This document shows positions 54,680 to 62,792 of a stretch of DNA of 64,000 nucleotides, in pieces (the stretch's first letter is position 1; each line of letters opens with the position of its first letter). The DNA comes from Mesorhizobium sp. B2-3-4 (GTDB lineage Bacteria > Pseudomonadota > Alphaproteobacteria > Rhizobiales > Rhizobiaceae): contig NZ_VFVY01000017.1 of assembly GCF_006442315.1 (NCBI RefSeq), forward strand, positions 104,215 to 168,214. The letters are read 5' to 3'. The position numbers were made by a program, and so were the translations under genes. The notes beneath the pieces are model-generated. The model worked only from the letters and a program-made list of their open reading frames with translations. It was not told the DNA's origin and did not search any database.

Positions 54680-55006
54680 GGGAAGCTCCTTTGATCCCAT
54701 AAACTCCAGTCTCGGGCCGGCAAATGCCCGAGAGGAAATTTGTCCTTTATTTTAGCGCCATCGGCAAGTGAAAGTTTTGCGGGCACTTAAAGCAGGTGAC
54801 GCTTTAAGTGCTTGTTATGATGCGCGTCATTGGCTCCGGACCCGGATCAACTTGCGGGCGGCACGGGTCGATGTTGCGCCGCGGACATGAAAAAGGCGCG
54901 ACGAAAGCCGCCGCGCCTTTCAAAAATCTGTCTGCCTGCCCAGGTGCTGGCCAGGCTCAAAAACCTCGTTCGCCCATCCGCCGGGGATGTGCGGCGCGAC
55001 GACCGC
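54680..55006. other. spacer between the two cold-shock genes
   Basis: These 327 bases contain the 5' leader of csp 1 and the end of csp 2's transcript. A GC-rich hairpin-capable stretch AAAAGGCGCG...CGCGCCTTTC (54889-54923) flanks AC-GAAAGCCGC and could terminate csp 2. No coding frame is convincing. Confidence 0.5.
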
Positions 55007-55219
55007 TCAGGCGGCGCGCAGGTTGACGGCCTTCGGGCCCTTGCCCATGCGGTCCGGCTCGACGTCGAAAGTGACTTTCTGGCCGTCGACGAGCGTGCGC
55101 AGGCCCGAGGCCTCGATCGCTGAGATATGGACGAACACGTCCTTGGCGCCGCCGTCGGGCGTGATGAAACCGAAGCCTTTGGTCGCATTGAAGAATTTAA
55201 CGGTGCCGGTCTGGGCCAT
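55007..55219 (-). CDS. cold-shock protein (CspA family) 2
   Basis: This 70-residue paralogue starts MAQTGTVKFFNATKGFGFIT with KDVFVHISAIEASGLRTLVD (RNP2). Identity to csp 1 is high over the whole length. It binds single-stranded nucleic acid and acts as an RNA chaperone. A long intergenic region upstream may be a structured 5' UTR. Confidence 0.94.
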   Translation of the reverse strand: MAQTGTVKFFNATKGFGFITPDGGAKDVFVHISAIEASGLRTLVDGQKVTFDVEPDRMGKGPKAVNLRAA

Positions 55220-55808
55220 TGGGGAAACTCCTTCACCCGTTCAGTCTTGGTGGTCCTGCCCGCCACCTGGCGTCGAGGGCAGTTCCCGGTGGTTGCTTTC
55301 GGCAGTCATGCATTGGCGCATGGTCAAAACCCCCGCCGAAAAACGGGGCCGTCAGAGATTCACAGTATCGGGGAAAGGTCGTCCAAAACGTTCCGCTCTC
55401 CGGGTCGCAAATGCCCGAACACAGAATTTATCGCACGGAAACGTGAAGGTTGCAAGATAGCGCCGCGGGCGGCCGCCATTGGCGCATCCCGACGCAAATA
55501 ATCGACTGATCCGAGCGTCGACCGGCCGCAAATAGGCTTCGTTGCCTGAGGGGTCATCGGCCCACAGGCAAGGTCATGCATGGGCCAGAGGCGATGACGG
55601 CCGGCGTCGCGCGGCGGGACCGCGACCGATCCAGGCGTCGTTTCCCGACAGAAGCCGCGAACGGGGGTTGCAATTGGCAATGGAATAGCGAGGATCGTGC
55701 CATACGGATGTGATTTTAGTCTTTGTTTTGATCGATATCATTATCAGCGAACCGCAGGCCAAGCCTTGCTCGGTTCACTCCGGGACGGGGGTCGAGGGAG
55801 AGACGATC
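55220..55808. other. 589-base region between csp 2 and the Kazal protein; no gene seen
   Basis: It should contain a csp 2 leader (minus) and the promoter of the Kazal-type lipoprotein (plus). AACCCCCGCCGAAAAACGGGGC (near 55327-55348) can form a hairpin in the csp leader, and GAACCG (55749) pairs with CGGTTC (55772). Weak overlapping frames exist on both strands, none with recognisable protein features. Confidence 0.45.
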
Positions 55809-56222
55809 ATGAGGTTTCTTGCGGCAATCTTTTCGCGTCAGGGTTTTGCCATCCTGTTCCTGTCGGCAATTCTTGCCGCCTGCACGGTGGTCGTCGATGA
55901 CGGCCCGGGACCGCGCCCGCGTCCGCCGCGCCCCGAACCGCAATTCTGCACCAAACAGTATGAGCCGGTCTGCGCCCGGCGCGGCGGCGACCGCCAGACC
56001 TTCGCCAATGGCTGTCTCGCCGAGAGGGCCGGTTACCGCATCGTGCGCGACGGCCCCTGCCGCGACGGCGGTGGTGGCGGCGGCGGTGGTGGCGAACAGA
56101 CTTTCTGCACCCGCGAATACGCGCCGGTGTGCGGCCGCCGGCACGGCGACATGCGCACCTTCCCCAATGCCTGCGAGGCCCGTGCGTCCGACTATCGCAT
56201 CGTCGGCGAAGGCCCGTGCTGA
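55809..56222 (+). CDS. lipoprotein with two Kazal-type protease-inhibitor domains
   Basis: The 137-residue protein begins MRFLAAIFSRQGFAILFLSA and has a lipobox ILAAC near residue 25. Two Kazal-like domains follow: FCTKQYEPVCARRGGDRQTF with ANGCLAERAGYRIVRDGPC, and FCTREYAPVCGRRHGDMRTF with PNACEARASDYRIVGEGPC. A Gly-only run (nine residues) links them. Kazal domains inhibit serine proteases; in a rhizobial envelope this could counter plant, host or competitor proteases. Four cysteines per domain rather than six marks a short form. Confidence 0.85.
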   Translation: MRFLAAIFSRQGFAILFLSAILAACTVVVDDGPGPRPRPPRPEPQFCTKQYEPVCARRGGDRQTFANGCLAERAGYRIVRDGPCRDGGGGGGGGGEQTFCTREYAPVCGRRHGDMRTFPNACEARASDYRIVGEGPC

Positions 56223-56237
56223 GATGCCGAGCCTCTC

Positions 56238-56261
56238 CCTTCTCTCTTAATGGGGAGAAGG
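56238..56261. repeat. partial palindromic repeat (family of copies A and B)
   Basis: CCTTCTC (56238-56244) pairs with GAGAAGG (56255-56261) around a TCTTAATGGG loop. It keeps the TTCTCCCC...GGGGAGAAGG core of the longer copies and sits at the convergent junction of the Kazal and FMN oxidoreductase genes. Confidence 0.55.
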
Positions 56262-56266
56262 AGGGC

Positions 56267-56884
56267 TCATTTGTCGACGCCGACATAGGCCGCGCCGTTC
56301 AGAAGCCTGGCTAGATGAGCCGCGTTTGAAGCCGCCATTTCAATGGCTTTGGCGACCTTGTCGGGAGTTTTCGGCAGATCGACATAGTTGACGTCGCCCA
56401 TGGCTTCACCGACCCAGTAGACACCGCCATTGGCCGGGATGGTGAAGCCGACATCGTTGAGCGCCTGGAAACATTGCGCGTGGCAATGGTGCGCGCCGTC
56501 CTCGTTGCCGACGATCGCCACCAGCGCCACCTTGCCGGCGGCCGGCATGCGGCCCTTGGCGTCGGTCTCCTCGAGAAAGGCGTCCATGCGCTCCATGACG
56601 CGCTTGGCGACGCTCGACGGCTGGCCCATCCAGATCGGCAAGCCGAGAATGAAGATATCGGCGGCGACGATCTTCTCGCGCAGGCCAGGCCAGTCATCGC
56701 CCTTGCCCATGTCGGAGAGCACGCCGGGCTTGATGTCGTGATCGAGCGCGCGCACGACCTCGCCCTTCACGCCATGCGGTTCGAGCGCCGAGAGCAGATC
56801 GGCGACGATCTTGTCGGTGGACGATTTCTCCTTGTCGTCGGAGGCCTTCAGCGAGCAATTGATGGCAAAGGCGGTAAGCGACAT
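56267..56884 (-). CDS. flavodoxin-like NAD(P)H-dependent FMN oxidoreductase
   Basis: This 205-residue protein has the FMN_red fold: AFAINCSLKASDDKEKSSTD near the start (phosphate loop), ILGLPIWMGQPSSVAKRVME, and GKVALVAIVGNEDGAHHCHA. These resemble NADPH-dependent FMN reductases and quinone reductases. The ATG at 56884 is used; the frame is open upstream. Confidence 0.88.
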   Translation of the reverse strand: MSLTAFAINCSLKASDDKEKSSTDKIVADLLSALEPHGVKGEVVRALDHDIKPGVLSDMGKGDDWPGLREKIVAADIFILGLPIWMGQPSSVAKRVMERMDAFLEETDAKGRMPAAGKVALVAIVGNEDGAHHCHAQCFQALNDVGFTIPANGGVYWVGEAMGDVNYVDLPKTPDKVAKAIEMAASNAAHLARLLNGAAYVGVDK

Positions 56885-57211
56885 CTGGCGAACTCCTGCA
56901 TGCGGGTGTGCGGGCTCAACGTCGCGATTGGCTTGTGGTTGCACACGCCTTGCGGGTGCTCCTGGCCGTTCGGGCAGCGCTCGCACCTTGAATCTCTGCG
57001 CGGCATGGCTTAGGTCCCGCAGGCACACAAATACGGTAGGTGTCCCATCAACAGAGATCAGAGAAGAGCGGCGGGTGCGGGAGCCAGGTCCGGCGCAGGC
57101 AGGTCCGGCGCGGGCGGACAGCCACCGCTGGGCCTCGACCAGTATGTCCAGCAGGCGCTGCAGCTGCATCAGGCCGGGCGCCTGCAAGAGGCCGAGGCGA
57201 TCTACGGGCAG

Positions 57212-58780
57212 GTGCTGGCGCGCCAGCCCAAACACGCGGCCGCGGCGCATTTCCTGGGCTTGCTGCTGCACCAGACCGGGCGCAGCGAAGACGGGATGAA
57301 CCTGCTGGAACAGTCGGTTCAGCTGCAGCCGACGAACCCCGACTTCCTCAACAATATCGGCACGGTCATGCGCGACCTCGGCCGTGTCGCGGCGGCGATC
57401 GATTTCTTCCAAGGCGCGGTGGATCTGCGGCCGGAGCAGCTCGCGGCGCGCGATAATCTCGGCTCGTCGCTGAAGCAGACCGGCCGGTTCGACGAGGCCG
57501 AGGAGATGTATCGCGGCACGGTGCAGCGTAACCCATTCCACGTGCGCGCCCGTATCGGGCTTGCCGAAACGCTGCAGGAAGCCGGACGTCTCGACGAGGC
57601 ACTGGCTACCTTCCAGGAGGCACTGACCATTCGCCCCAAGGACGCGGACCTGCTGCATGGCCTCGGCGTCGGGCTGATGGAGAAGGGCAAGCTCGACGAG
57701 GCGACGGAGCTGTTCCGGCAAGCTGTGGCAATCCAGCCTGCGATGGCCCAGGCGTGGCTGATGCTGACGCAGGTCAAACGCCAGAAGGAGCGCGACGCCG
57801 AATTGGCCGGGATGGAAGCCCAGCACGCCAAGGCGCCTCGGGACAGCCTGGCGCGCATGCAGCTGTCCTTCGGCCTCGGCAAGGCCAATGACGATCTCAA
57901 GGATTATGGCAAGGCCTTCGACTATTTCGCCGAGGGCAATGCCATCCGCCGCAAGGGCATCAATTATGATCCGGTGAAGACGCGTGCCGAATTCGAGGCG
58001 ATGAAGACGGTGTTCGACGCCGGCTTCTTCGAAAAGCACCGGCCGAGCCCGATCACCGACGATGCGCCGATCTTCGTCGTCGGCATGCCGCGTTCGGGCA
58101 CGACGCTGGTCGAGCAGATCATCGCCAGCCACCCACAGGTCTATGGCGCGGGCGAGCTCAACATCCTGAAGACGGCGGTCGGCAGGCAGTTCCCGTCGAA
58201 CATGCCGGGCGGCTTCCCCTGGGGCGTGGCCGACACCGACGACAAGGATTTCGCCGAGGCCGGGCAGGCCTATCTCGACACGCTGCATGCCCGCTATCCG
58301 CACATGCGCCACGTCACCGACAAGATGCCGGGCAACTTCCTGCTCGTCGGCTTCATCCACATGATGCTGCCCAAGGCCAGGATCATCCATTGCACGCGCG
58401 ACGCGGCCGCCACGTGCCTGTCGATCTACAAGGTGCATTTCCGCGGCGACAGCCATCGCTATGGCTATGACCTGGCCGAGCTCGCGGACTTCCACAATCT
58501 CTACACCGACATCATGGCGCATTGGCACAAGGTGCTGCCAGGTGTCGTGCACGATGTGCGCTATGAGGATTTCATCGCCGACCAGGACGGGCAGAGCCGG
58601 GCGCTGATCGATTATCTCGGCCTGCCATGGGACGATGCCGTGCTATCGTTCCACCAGACCGACAGGCCGGTGCGCACCGCGTCCGCCGCGCAGGTGCGCC
58701 AGCCGATTTATCAAGGTTCGGTCGACCTGTGGAAACGCTATGGCGACCGGCTGAAGCCGCTGCTCGACAAGCTGGATTAG
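57212..58780 (+). CDS. TPR-repeat sulfotransferase family protein
   Basis: From GTG 57212 the protein is 522 residues: about six TPR repeats in residues 1-200 (for example AAIDFFQGAVDLRPEQLAAR), then a sulfotransferase domain with the PAPS loop IFVVGMPRSGTTLVEQIIAS and the 3'-phosphate motif region RIIHCTRDAAATCLSIYKVH. The frame is open back to 57014 and encodes a further TPR helix (LDQYVQQALQLHQAGRLQEA), so the true start is probably upstream, but no ATG, GTG or TTG occurs there. A rare ATC at 57047 or a CTG is possible. Target unknown. Confidence 0.85.
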   Translation: MLARQPKHAAAAHFLGLLLHQTGRSEDGMNLLEQSVQLQPTNPDFLNNIGTVMRDLGRVAAAIDFFQGAVDLRPEQLAARDNLGSSLKQTGRFDEAEEMYRGTVQRNPFHVRARIGLAETLQEAGRLDEALATFQEALTIRPKDADLLHGLGVGLMEKGKLDEATELFRQAVAIQPAMAQAWLMLTQVKRQKERDAELAGMEAQHAKAPRDSLARMQLSFGLGKANDDLKDYGKAFDYFAEGNAIRRKGINYDPVKTRAEFEAMKTVFDAGFFEKHRPSPITDDAPIFVVGMPRSGTTLVEQIIASHPQVYGAGELNILKTAVGRQFPSNMPGGFPWGVADTDDKDFAEAGQAYLDTLHARYPHMRHVTDKMPGNFLLVGFIHMMLPKARIIHCTRDAAATCLSIYKVHFRGDSHRYGYDLAELADFHNLYTDIMAHWHKVLPGVVHDVRYEDFIADQDGQSRALIDYLGLPWDDAVLSFHQTDRPVRTASAAQVRQPIYQGSVDLWKRYGDRLKPLLDKLD

Positions 58781-58795
58781 CACACGGGACGTTGG

Positions 58796-59007
58796 CAGAC
58801 CCTCGGGACAAGCCCGAGGGTGCGTCGTTTGGCTGATGAATCCGCGTACGAAGCGCGGGAACTGATCGGTGTCAGTTCCTGCGCCGTCATCCTCGGGCTT
58901 GTCCCGAGGATCTGCGGCGTGGCTATGTTCGGTTATGGCGGGGAAGATAATGGAAGCGGCTGGCTTGGTTAGGTCGGCAGATCCTCGGGACAAGCCCGAG
59001 GATGACG
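58796..59007. repeat. three copies of a rhizobial intergenic palindrome
   Basis: Copy 1 at 58796-58825 (GCAGACCCTCGGGACAAGCC...), copy 2 at 58885-58917 (reverse orientation, CGTCATCCTCGGGCTTGTCC...) and copy 3 at 58977-59007 (GCAGATCCTCGGGACAAGCC...). Each has a CCTCGGG...CCCGAGG stem; copies 2 and 3 are inverted relative to each other and can pair over their full length. They fill the junction of convergent genes. Confidence 0.85.
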
Positions 59008-59049
59008 TGGTGCGAGCCCGGGATGACAGCGTGTAAAGCCTGACGCCGC

Positions 59050-59403
59050 TCAAAGCTCGATAAACGGCTGGAAGCCGCCGAAGATCATGCGCTTCATGTC
59101 GAACGGCATGGGCCCCCAATCGGGCGTCAAACGCTCATCGGCCATGACCTTGGCCATCACCGCATCGCGGCTCTGCCTCGATTCATAAACCGCCCAGGCG
59201 AAGACGACGATCTCGTCGTCCTTTGCCTGAACGGCACGCGGGAATGAGGTCAGCTCGCCATAGGGGACGTCGTCGCCGATGCATTCGACATAGGAGAGCG
59301 CGCCGTGCTCCATCCAGATCGGACCGGCGAGATTGGCCAGCTTCCTGTAGTCATCGAGTTTGGCCTTCGGCACGGCAAGCACGAAACCGTCGACATAGGA
59401 CAT
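59050..59403 (-). CDS. DUF1428 family protein
   Basis: The 117-residue protein reads MSYVDGFVLAVPKAKLDDYR, then WMEHGALSYVECIGDDVPYG and ends MPFDMKRMIFGGFQPFIEL, all typical of DUF1428. It folds as a dimeric alpha/beta barrel (Dabb-like). Function unknown. It lies next to a VOC protein, and the two often occur together in proteobacteria. Confidence 0.93.
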   Translation of the reverse strand: MSYVDGFVLAVPKAKLDDYRKLANLAGPIWMEHGALSYVECIGDDVPYGELTSFPRAVQAKDDEIVVFAWAVYESRQSRDAVMAKVMADERLTPDWGPMPFDMKRMIFGGFQPFIEL

Positions 59404-59500
59404 GATGAAACTCCTTTGTTGAAAAACGGGCGCGCCGGGTCGGCGGGGATACGACCCGGCGCGGTTGGGCGCGTCGCTTTGCGAGGCGCGCCGCTAAAAC

Positions 59501-59917
59501 CTATTCCGTGGGGGCGTTCATTGCCCAGGCGACGCCGAAGGGGTCCTTCACCTGGCCCCAGCGGTCGCCCCAGAACATGACCTGCAGCGGCGTGGCGATC
59601 TCGCAGCCGGCGTCGACGGCGCGCTTCCACCAGGCGTCGATATCATCCTTGCCGAGATGGAGCTGCAGCGTATAGCCCTGCGCCGCCTGGTGCGGATGGC
59701 CGTGTTCGGGATAGGCGTCGCCCAGCATGATTGTCGAGCCGTTGATGTAGAGATGGATGTGCATGGTGCGGCCTTGCTCATCGGGCGGATAGGCAAAGAC
59801 TTCCTCGGCCCCGAAAGCCTTCTTGTAGAACTCGGCGGCCTTGATGGCGCCGTCGACCTGCAGATAGGGGGTCAATCCGCCAAGAACCTGGGGGCGGGGC
59901 GGGGTCTGGTCGGTCAT
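59501..59917 (-). CDS. VOC (glyoxalase/bleomycin-resistance) family protein, PhnB-like
   Basis: This 138-residue protein has LGGLTPYLQVDGAIKAAEFY, TMHIHLYINGSTIMLGDAYP and a C-terminal MFWGDRWGQVKDPFGVAWAM. The pattern is PhnB/DUF1428-neighbour VOC, with a possible metal site. The ATG at 59917 (MTDQTPPRPQ) is preferred over the frame's upstream ATG at 59959. Confidence 0.9.
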   Translation of the reverse strand: MTDQTPPRPQVLGGLTPYLQVDGAIKAAEFYKKAFGAEEVFAYPPDEQGRTMHIHLYINGSTIMLGDAYPEHGHPHQAAQGYTLQLHLGKDDIDAWWKRAVDAGCEIATPLQVMFWGDRWGQVKDPFGVAWAMNAPTE

Positions 59918-60072
59918 GCTCGCGTTCCTCTTCACGTTTGGTTTGGCCTTGCGAACCATAGGACGGACGAGGCGACACCAATCCTACAGGGTGCTGAAAA
60001 TTTTTCCGCAGGCCCGGATCAGCGGGCGACAGGCCGGCTCTCGAGGTCCGCACACGCGGCGGCTGGCCGGGG

Positions 60073-60255
60073 TCATATGACCTTGGCCGAGGACGTGGCC
60101 GCGCGACGGCTCTCGCGGGTATCGAGTATTTCCGGAAAGCCGATATCCTTGCGCAGTTCGGCCGGCAGCGACAGCAGGATACGTTCGCCGCGATGACGGG
60201 CACGCGCCGCCGCGTAGCGGGTTGCGATGCGGCCGATGGATGACAGGACGGACAT
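60073..60255 (-). CDS. DUF1127 small basic protein
   Basis: The 60-residue protein reads MSVLSSIGRIATRYAAARAR, then LLSLPAELRKDIGFPEILDT. The basic N-terminal helix and LRKDIG motif place it in the DUF1127/YjiS-like family. Rhizobial members link RNA turnover and metabolism of phosphate or carbon. An upstream in-frame ATG (60288) is less likely. Confidence 0.8.
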   Translation of the reverse strand: MSVLSSIGRIATRYAAARARHRGERILLSLPAELRKDIGFPEILDTRESRRAATSSAKVI

Positions 60256-60377
60256 GATCAATTCTCCCTGGGTTGGAGCCGGCATCATCGTGTCGGCATC
60301 CCAAGGACGGAAGAGGTTCAGTCGATCCGACAGATCGCCCGGATTTTTTTACGAGGGGGACCTGGTTACTCCTGGTG

Positions 60378-60677
60378 TCACGCAGCCGTTCCCAGGCTTT
60401 CTATCTTATCGAGATCGGCCTTCTTGGCCTCGCCTTCGATTGCGAGATCGTAGCTGGCCTGCATATTCATCCAGAATTGCGGCGTCGTCCCGAAGAACTT
60501 CGCGAGGCGCAGCGCGGTGTCGGGCGTCACCGCTGTCGTCTCCCCGGCCAGGCGCTCGATGCGCGTACGCGGCACATGCAGATTCTTGGCGAGCGTGTAT
60601 GGCTTGAGGCCAAGCGGGACGAGATATTCCTCGCGAAGAATTTCGCCGGGATGGATGGGTGGGTGGATGTTCAACAT
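60378..60677 (-). CDS. higA: HigA-type antitoxin (XRE family)
   Basis: This 99-residue protein has IHPPIHPGEILREEYLVPLG, LKPYTLAKNLHVPRTRIERL (helix-turn-helix) and PDTALRLAKFFGTTPQFWMN, the signature of HigA. It neutralises the HigB toxin and represses the operon. It is downstream of the toxin, the usual higBA order. The ATG at 60677 is chosen by homology. Confidence 0.93.
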   Translation of the reverse strand: MLNIHPPIHPGEILREEYLVPLGLKPYTLAKNLHVPRTRIERLAGETTAVTPDTALRLAKFFGTTPQFWMNMQASYDLAIEGEAKKADLDKIESLGTAA

Positions 60678-60710
60678 TTGAGACCTGCGACGTGAGCGAA
60701 ACAATTGTCC

Positions 60711-60992
60711 CTAGTGATAGTCGGTGATTTCGACGTCCTCGGCTTGTCCGTCCACCCAGCGAAAGCAGATGCGGAACTGATCGTTGATCCGGATCGAGTG
60801 CTGACCGGCACGGTTGCCTTTCAACAGCTCAAGCCTGTTGCCGGGTGGCGCCTTCAAGTCGGACAGTTCGGCGGCGTTATCGATCATAAACAGCTTGCGC
60901 TGGGCTGAGCGGACAAGATCCGAGGGAAAGCCCTTGGGAGCCTTGCCGTTCGCAACAGCTTCGCTGATCTTGTTCTTGAACGAACGTATCAT
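60711..60992 (-). CDS. higB: HigB/RelE-type toxin
   Basis: This 93-residue RelE-superfamily protein reads MIRSFKNKISEAVANGKAPK, then RSAQRKLFMIDNAAELSDLK, LELLKGNRAGQHSIRINDQF and RICFRWVDGQAEDVEITDYH. The RINDQFRICFRW and DVEITDYH strings are typical of HigB mRNA interferases acting at the ribosome. Toxin and antitoxin are separated by 33 bases. Direct repeats upstream may bind HigA. Confidence 0.93.
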   Translation of the reverse strand: MIRSFKNKISEAVANGKAPKGFPSDLVRSAQRKLFMIDNAAELSDLKAPPGNRLELLKGNRAGQHSIRINDQFRICFRWVDGQAEDVEITDYH

Positions 60993-61019
60993 CCGCCAGA
61001 CCTGACCGACGTACCATCG

Positions 61020-61065
61020 CACGATACGTTCTTTGAGTCAAGAATACGTCTCATGCCACGATACG
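61020..61065. promoter_or_regulatory. direct repeats upstream of higBA, possible operator
   Basis: CACGATACG occurs at 61020-61028 and 61057-61065, 37 bases apart. It lies between the higB start (60992) and the ABC-F stop, where the higBA promoter must be; TTGACT (minus, near 61035-61040) could be its -35 box. Binding by HigA is an inference. Confidence 0.5.
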
Positions 61066-61102
61066 ATTTCGACCCGACGGGTGATAATTTTGTCCTTCGT
61101 GT

Positions 61103-62629
61103 CTAGCCAACTCCCTCGGCCACCTCGCGGAAGAAACTCTCCGGATCCTCGACCTCGGTCAGCCGCCGCTTGTCGATCAGCCAGAAGCGGTTGCCGACGG
61201 CGCGGATGAAGGAGCGGTCGTGCGAGGCGAGCACGCAGCTTGCCTGGTGCTTCAGCAATTCTTCTTCCAGCGCTTCCTGGCCGTCTATGTCGAGATGGTT
61301 GGTCGGCTCGTCGAGCAGGTAGAAATTGGGATTGGCGAGCCTCAGCGCCAGCATCATCAGCCGCGCCTTTTGGCCGCCGGACAACGCGCCGATCTTCCTC
61401 TCCTGCATATCGATGACCACGCCGGCGCCGGCAAGCAGCGAGCGGGCGCGCTGCTCGCCGACATCGAATTTTCGCGATACCATCGCCAGCGGCGTGTCGT
61501 TGCCGTCGATGTCGGACAGCGCCTGGTCGCTGTAGCCGAGCACCGTCGACGGTGTCACCTTCACATTGGCGACCGTCTCCGGCTCGAGAATGGCGTTGCG
61601 GATCATGGCGACGAAACGCGACTTGCCGACGCCGTTGCGGCCGAGCAGCACGATGCGGTCGCCCTGGCAGATGTGGCGCTTGCCGGTCCGGAACAGCAGC
61701 GTGCCGTCGGGCGTTTCCACCGCCGCGTCTTCAAGCGTGATCAGCACCTTGGCGTGCGTGCCGCGATTGGCGAGCCGGATCGCGCCGGCCGATTTCTCGC
61801 GATGCGCCGGCGCCGCCGCCTCTTCGAGCTTGTCCGCGCGCTCCTTCAGCTGTTTGGTTTTCACGGTCAGCAGATCGCTGCCCGAATTGATGCCGATGTT
61901 GTTGAGCTTGGCGGCTTGCTTGCGCAATTGCTGGGCGACTTTCATGTCGCGCTCGAACTTGCGTGCCGTCGAGGCATCGACCTCGTCAAGGGCCTGTCTG
62001 GCGCGCGAGTAGGGCAGGGCGAACACCGGCGATTGCTCTGGGCGCAGGAACAGCGTCCGGTTGGTAACCGCGTCGAGGAAGGCGCGGTCATGGCTGGCGA
62101 TGACGACAGGCACTTCGCGCGGCAGCGCGTTCAGCCAAGTCTCCAGCTGGCTGATCCTGGCGAGATCGAGGTGATTGGTCGGCTCGTCCAGAAGCAGCAT
62201 GTCGGGATCGGTGACCCAGACGCGGGCGATCAGCGCCAGCCGCTGCCAGCCGCCGCTCAGCGCTCGCATTTCCCGCTCGCGCATGGCCTCGGGCACGTCG
62301 AGTGAATCCAGCACCACGTCGACCCGCCACATCTCGCTGTCGGCCTGCTCCGGCGGCAAGGCGTCGGCGACCACCTGATAGAAGGTGCGGCCGAGAAGGG
62401 CAGCGGGAACCGACTGTTCGACATGGCCGATGCGCAGGCCGCGCGTGCGGGTGATGTCGCCGGAGGTCGGCTCCATCGCGCCGGTCAGGCATTTGAGCAA
62501 GGTCGACTTGCCGCGGCCATTGGCGGCGACAATGCCAAGCCGGTCGCCGCCGCCGATGGTGAGGTCGAGATTGGCGAAGAGCGGCGCACTCATGGTGACG
62601 CCGAGGGATTTGAGGCTGAGGAGGGCCAT
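61103..62629 (-). CDS. ABC-F family ATPase
   Basis: This 508-residue protein has two ATPase domains and no membrane helices. Domain 1: GIVAANGRGKSTLLKCLTGA and signature RALSGGWQRLALIARVWV; domain 2: VLLGRNGVGKSRFVAMIRNA and GALSGGQKARLMMLALRL. Both have LLDEPTNHLD. A charged linker (LLTVKTKQLKERADKLEEAA) joins them. ABC-F proteins act on the ribosome, either as translation factors (Uup/EttA types) or as antibiotic-protection factors. The leader peptide and attenuator-like stems upstream fit the antibiotic-protection group. Confidence 0.92.
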   Translation of the reverse strand: MALLSLKSLGVTMSAPLFANLDLTIGGGDRLGIVAANGRGKSTLLKCLTGAMEPTSGDITRTRGLRIGHVEQSVPAALLGRTFYQVVADALPPEQADSEMWRVDVVLDSLDVPEAMREREMRALSGGWQRLALIARVWVTDPDMLLLDEPTNHLDLARISQLETWLNALPREVPVVIASHDRAFLDAVTNRTLFLRPEQSPVFALPYSRARQALDEVDASTARKFERDMKVAQQLRKQAAKLNNIGINSGSDLLTVKTKQLKERADKLEEAAAPAHREKSAGAIRLANRGTHAKVLITLEDAAVETPDGTLLFRTGKRHICQGDRIVLLGRNGVGKSRFVAMIRNAILEPETVANVKVTPSTVLGYSDQALSDIDGNDTPLAMVSRKFDVGEQRARSLLAGAGVVIDMQERKIGALSGGQKARLMMLALRLANPNFYLLDEPTNHLDIDGQEALEEELLKHQASCVLASHDRSFIRAVGNRFWLIDKRRLTEVEDPESFFREVAEGVG

Positions 62630-62719
62630 TTTGATTTCTCAGGTCTTGCCGGAAAGTCCGGCTGATGCACTTTGACGATGCGCGTAGCGGCCATCAGGCT
62701 CGGCTTTGCGCACCACGAA

Positions 62720-62792
62720 GGGCAGACCAAAAAATCGAAGCGGGAAAAACCCGGACCGTCCCTGGTCAGCCCTGCAAGCTCGCCTGCAGGGC
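62720..62792 (-). promoter_or_regulatory. candidate attenuator between leader B and the ABC-F gene
   Basis: Stem 1 (plus coordinates): GCCCTGCA (62769-62776) with TGCAGGGC (62785-62792), within the leader's last codons. Stem 2: 62764-62772 with 62720-62728, eight of nine bases (GGTCAGCCC against GGGCAGACC). Both use 62769-62772, so they exclude each other. A CGGG-TTTTT-CCCG hairpin followed, on the transcript, by CTTCGATTTTTT (U-run ending near 62729) lies inside stem 2 and may be a terminator. Read by eye. Confidence 0.45.

Noticed and set aside
55360..55680. Minus-strand frame in the 589-base gap upstream of csp 2
   Set aside because: No ribosome binding site, no recognisable protein features, and it lies where a csp leader is expected.
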